From contig CP154954.1 in assembly GCA_039621445.1 (NCBI GenBank), positions 66,870,714 to 66,934,713 of the forward strand: a stretch of DNA of 64,000 nucleotides, given 5' to 3'. The stretch comes from Euglena gracilis. Taxonomy: Eukaryota; Euglenida; Euglenophyceae; Euglenales. Positions 61,340 through 64,000 of the stretch are shown piece by piece (positions within the stretch are counted from its first letter, which is position 1; each line of letters opens with the position of its first letter). The position numbers and the translations under genes were made by a program. A model generated the notes under the pieces. The model was not told the origin of the DNA and searched no databases. It was given only the letters and a program-made list of their open reading frames with translations.

Positions 61340-62017
61340 CCCCCCCCAAATAATACCCTCCTTAGATGCACTTTGGCTTCTGTCTGGTTTAAGGCCTGGC
61401 GCTGCATTCCGCTTCTGGCCCTTTCTTCGGAGCAACTCCCAATAATTGTCCGACCCCATATTCACTGGGACTTCAAACTTCCGTTTTGTGTTTTCCTTGC
61501 CCTTCCCCTGCCCCTTGGGTTTTCGGCTCCCCTTTCTGGCTGCTGCTGCTGCTGCTTCTGTTGCTGCTCGATTTCGTCCCCAAGAGGTGCTCGGGGTGGT
61601 AAGGTGCCTACTCCTCCACTGCGTGCCGGCGGGTACCGGTGTCACCTGCAGTGGGCCCTTTTTACCACCACAGCCCGCCGGGTCCCCCTGGGAAGGAAAT
61701 GCTTTCCGCTGCTGCTTGCTGGGCTGCTGCTGTTGCTGCTGCTTCCCCGACCCTTTGGACCCACCCTGGGCTCTTTGCTCTTGGTGTGGTTCCCAGTTGT
61801 TGTGTTGCTGTTCTCAATGGGATGGGCATACGGGCATGAGGTGGTCCTCCACCAGCATCCCATCCCATACTTGCACATGCGCTGTTCCCCCGTCGGTCTG
61901 CCCCGCCCTCCCCATGGGGAGCCCCCCTCTGTGGCCCAAATAATACCCCCCCCCCCCCCCCGGGCCGGGACTTCGGGTGAAAAAATAATACCCCGGGGGG
62001 TATTATTGGGGGGGGGT
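61340..62017. mobile_element. 678-bp element with C-rich inverted ends, TA-flanked
   Basis: The left end is CCCCCCCCAAATAATACC; the right end, inverted, is ACCCCCCCCCAATAATACC. TA lies at 61338-61339 and 62018-62019. It encloses a minus-strand CCCH zinc-finger ORF. Termini resemble the 216-bp element at 40614. Confidence 0.55.
61345..61940 (-). pseudogene. CCCH zinc-finger ORF inside the 678-bp element
   Basis: The first frame (61878-61642 and slightly upstream) has CKYGMGCWWRTTSCPYAH, a C-x5-C-x6-C-x3-H finger of the RNA-binding CCCH type, then Ser-rich and basic stretches. The second frame (61645-61337) gives an Ala/Gln-repeat and then a KGQGKGKENTKRKFEVPVNM segment and NYWELLRRKGQKRN. A shift or short intron near 61645 separates them. 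CCCH proteins bind mRNA; the role here is unknown. It may be a host gene fragment captured by the element, or an element protein. Confidence 0.5.
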
Positions 62018-62814
62018 TACCTCCTCCCCAAATGTCACAAATAAAACCCGCGTGGGAAATCAAGCGAGGCGAAAAAGCATCCATTGCCTCCGAAACAGAA
62101 GATTTACACAAAAATGATTGTGCAATGAAATTTGGCAGTTGGAACGTCAAGACATGTGGTGTGAGAAATGCACTTCCACCTCGTACAAGATGCTGTTCTT
62201 AACATAGCAAGGATGACAGGGGAGGACTTAAACAACACGGCCCGCTGCCAATGTCCCACCTCCGCCACCATGTCCCACAATATCCCACCCCAGGTTGACA
62301 ACCGCAAACTTTTGTAAAGAACCAGGGGTGGGGGTGGTGCTCTTTCGGCAAAAATAGGGGGTCAACCAGTAGAGTGGTGCTTAGACAACAAGGGCGAAAC
62401 AACCCGATTTAAAAAGCACCCGGTATTTTGCACCGAAAACAAATAACCTTCATTTTTTTTTAGACCAACGTATAACTGAAGGCATCAGGAAACAAAATAA
62501 AGCAATATCTCTCCAAATAAAGTTTCAGAGGTTATCAAAAGTCTCGGGTTCTCATGGAAACACACGAGAAACAACGATTCCCAAAAAGATAACCGTTAAA
62601 AAAAATGGGTGAGAACCAGTGGCGGGTGTTTATACAAGGGAGGTCTTAGATATGCTGACAGGTTGGGTGGTTATGGAGACCCTGGCAGCCCGCACCCATG
62701 CAATAAAAAAATAATCAGCCACAATAATAAGGATACAACCACAGCGACCAAGGCGACAAAAAATAAAAACGACGATAATGATAACGACAGATGATAATAA
62801 CGACGACGACGACA

Positions 62815-62847
62815 CGGCAACAACAATAACAACAGCAACAGCAGCAA

Positions 62848-62882
<35 letters not shown>

Positions 62883-63035
62883 GCAGCAGCAGCAACAACA
62901 ACAAATTCGACAACAACAAAAACAGCAACACCACCACCACCACGAACACAAGAGCACCAACATCGAAGATGAGAACGAAAACAAGTTATGACTACAATAA
63001 TAAAACAACAACAAAAAACAACAACAACAGCAACA
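62815..63035. repeat. CAA/CAG trinucleotide-rich tract
   Basis: Interrupted CAA, CAG and AAC triplets run to about 62945, then an A-rich mix with AACAACAAC near 63005-63033. ORFs here (poly-Thr/Ala/Asn, poly-Leu/Cys) are artefacts. Confidence 0.93.
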
Positions 63036-63074
63036 ATGATCTGACTGGTAACGATTTCTCTGGCTCACAAAGAA

Positions 63075-63190
63075 GCCCGGGGCTGGGGGTGGACCGCGGC
63101 GGCCTGGGTGAGGTGGCGCATGCCGAGGTTCTCAGAGAGGCGGGAGGCAGTGGGGCTGCGGGGGTGCGCATCCCCCTTCAGCAAGCGGGC
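63075..63190 (-). other. Exon-like segment
   Basis: The minus strand reads LLKGDAHPRSPTASRLSENL then GMRHLTQAAAVHPQP, with a CACCCCCGCAG| acceptor in the middle that would start the exon at PTASRL. GC-rich; family unknown. Confidence 0.4.
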
Positions 63191-63854
63191 TGGACAGCAG
63201 TGCCGGGCTGGGGGGGGGGCTGCCGTCATTTGTTTTGGTTATTTTGCGTAAGATTCATTATTATTATATATGTTATAATACTCATATTGTACATACATAT
63301 TTTTATTCCATGTGTGGTTTGTCCTTAGTGTTGGCGCCATGATAACAGAGGGCAGCGTTGTCCCAGTGTCTGCCGCACCCCAGCTCTGCAGCCGCAATGG
63401 TTTTCCCTTTGCCTCACTCCCAGTCGTCATTCATATGCTTTTAACCCAAAAATATAAACACATGCTTTTTGTAACTCTGGGAACATACTGCTTCAAGATG
63501 AATTTTTGTTCGTCAAAAATACACCTACATTCTGAGTCGAACTTTGCAACAAAATATATAAAAAAAGCAATTTGGCTCCTGGCGAACCATTCGAGGAATA
63601 CCGGAACACATTGCATCTTCCAAGTTCATGCGGACTATGACAGGAAAAGGAAAAAGAGCGAGAAAATTGCGGAATTGCGGGAATCAAGAAAACTGCAAGA
63701 AAATTGTGAACATCAATCCCCCTCCAATATGAAGACAGATCACTGAGCACGGGCCTAAAGAAAGAATCACAGTGTGTCCTGGTCAATCGGGGAAAAAATA
63801 ACACGCAATTTTCGATCAATCCAGAAAACCAAAAAAAAACACGTTGGTGATCAG

Positions 63855-63930
63855 AGAAAACGAGCCCCCCAAAAAACGGCTCACAGAGAATGTGGTCAAC
63901 CTCAAACCGGGGCTGGTCATCAGCTCCGGG
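63855..63930 (+). other. Possible plus-strand exon at the window edge
   Basis: Between a TGATCAG| acceptor and a |GTGAGG donor at 63931 the plus strand reads EPPKKRLTENVVNLKPGLVI then SSG. It may be an exon of a gene continuing past the window. Low certainty. Confidence 0.35.
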
Positions 63931-64000
63931 GTGAGGGGTGGGCGGGTCGGGTCAGCGCGGTTGGTGACGGCGAAGGTCAGCCGCCGCCGAGGGTGGGGCC

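Noticed and set aside
62671-63068. Poly-Leu and poly-Cys ORFs
   Set aside because: Shadow of the CAA/CAG tract; composition follows the DNA repeat exactly.
1-64000. tRNA or rRNA genes
   Set aside because: No cloverleaf with intact A and B boxes and no rRNA-like sequence was noticed when reading both strands; a tRNAscan or Infernal run would settle it.

Overview
The window is a repeat-dense stretch of nuclear DNA from a eukaryote. The signs are spliceosomal GT-AG introns (including two 48-base introns in one gene), eukaryote-only retroelement classes, a primer-binding site for initiator tRNA-Met, an EF-1alpha pseudogene with introns, and abundant micro- and minisatellites. Long runs of G or C are everywhere. 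I cannot name the organism. The EF-1alpha (not EFL) fragment, the tiny introns and a retroelement-borne DNA cytosine methyltransferase fit an alga or other protist better than an animal or land plant, but this is inference.

Layout. 0-5.6 kb: a BED-type hAT transposase gene on the minus strand, interrupted by a 248-bp element with a 3-bp target duplication (a second copy lies at 3.5 kb). 5.64-12.5 kb: a DIRS-type tyrosine-recombinase retroelement (DIRS-A), preceded head-to-tail by a 145-bp internally deleted derivative and carrying inside it an EF-1alpha pseudogene block, a palindrome cluster and a small TA-flanked element. 12.91-25.10 kb: a 12.2-kb Ty3/Gypsy chromodomain retroelement (minus strand) with about 0.83-kb LTRs, 4-bp target duplications, an initiator-Met primer site and, between gag and protease, a C5-cytosine DNA methyltransferase domain. 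25.12-36.84 kb: a second DIRS element (DIRS-B), split by a non-LTR retrotransposon with a 2A-like peptide motif near its N terminus and a C-terminal restriction-like endonuclease. That element is itself split at 28.28-30.97 kb by a non-autonomous LTR element carrying an unfamiliar ORF. The nesting order is therefore DIRS-B, then LINE, then LTR element.

36.8-64 kb has no complete gene that I can read. It holds microsatellites, several short inverted-repeat elements (some with C-rich termini and TA flanks), a 269-bp near-perfect foldback, a CCCH zinc-finger ORF inside one inverted-repeat element, and scattered GC-rich exon-like segments, mostly on the minus strand, some with plausible splice sites and one terminal exon. 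These may be exons of one or two host genes with very long repeat-filled introns. The transposon genes are mostly broken by frameshifts, often in homopolymer runs, so decay and sequencing error cannot be told apart here.
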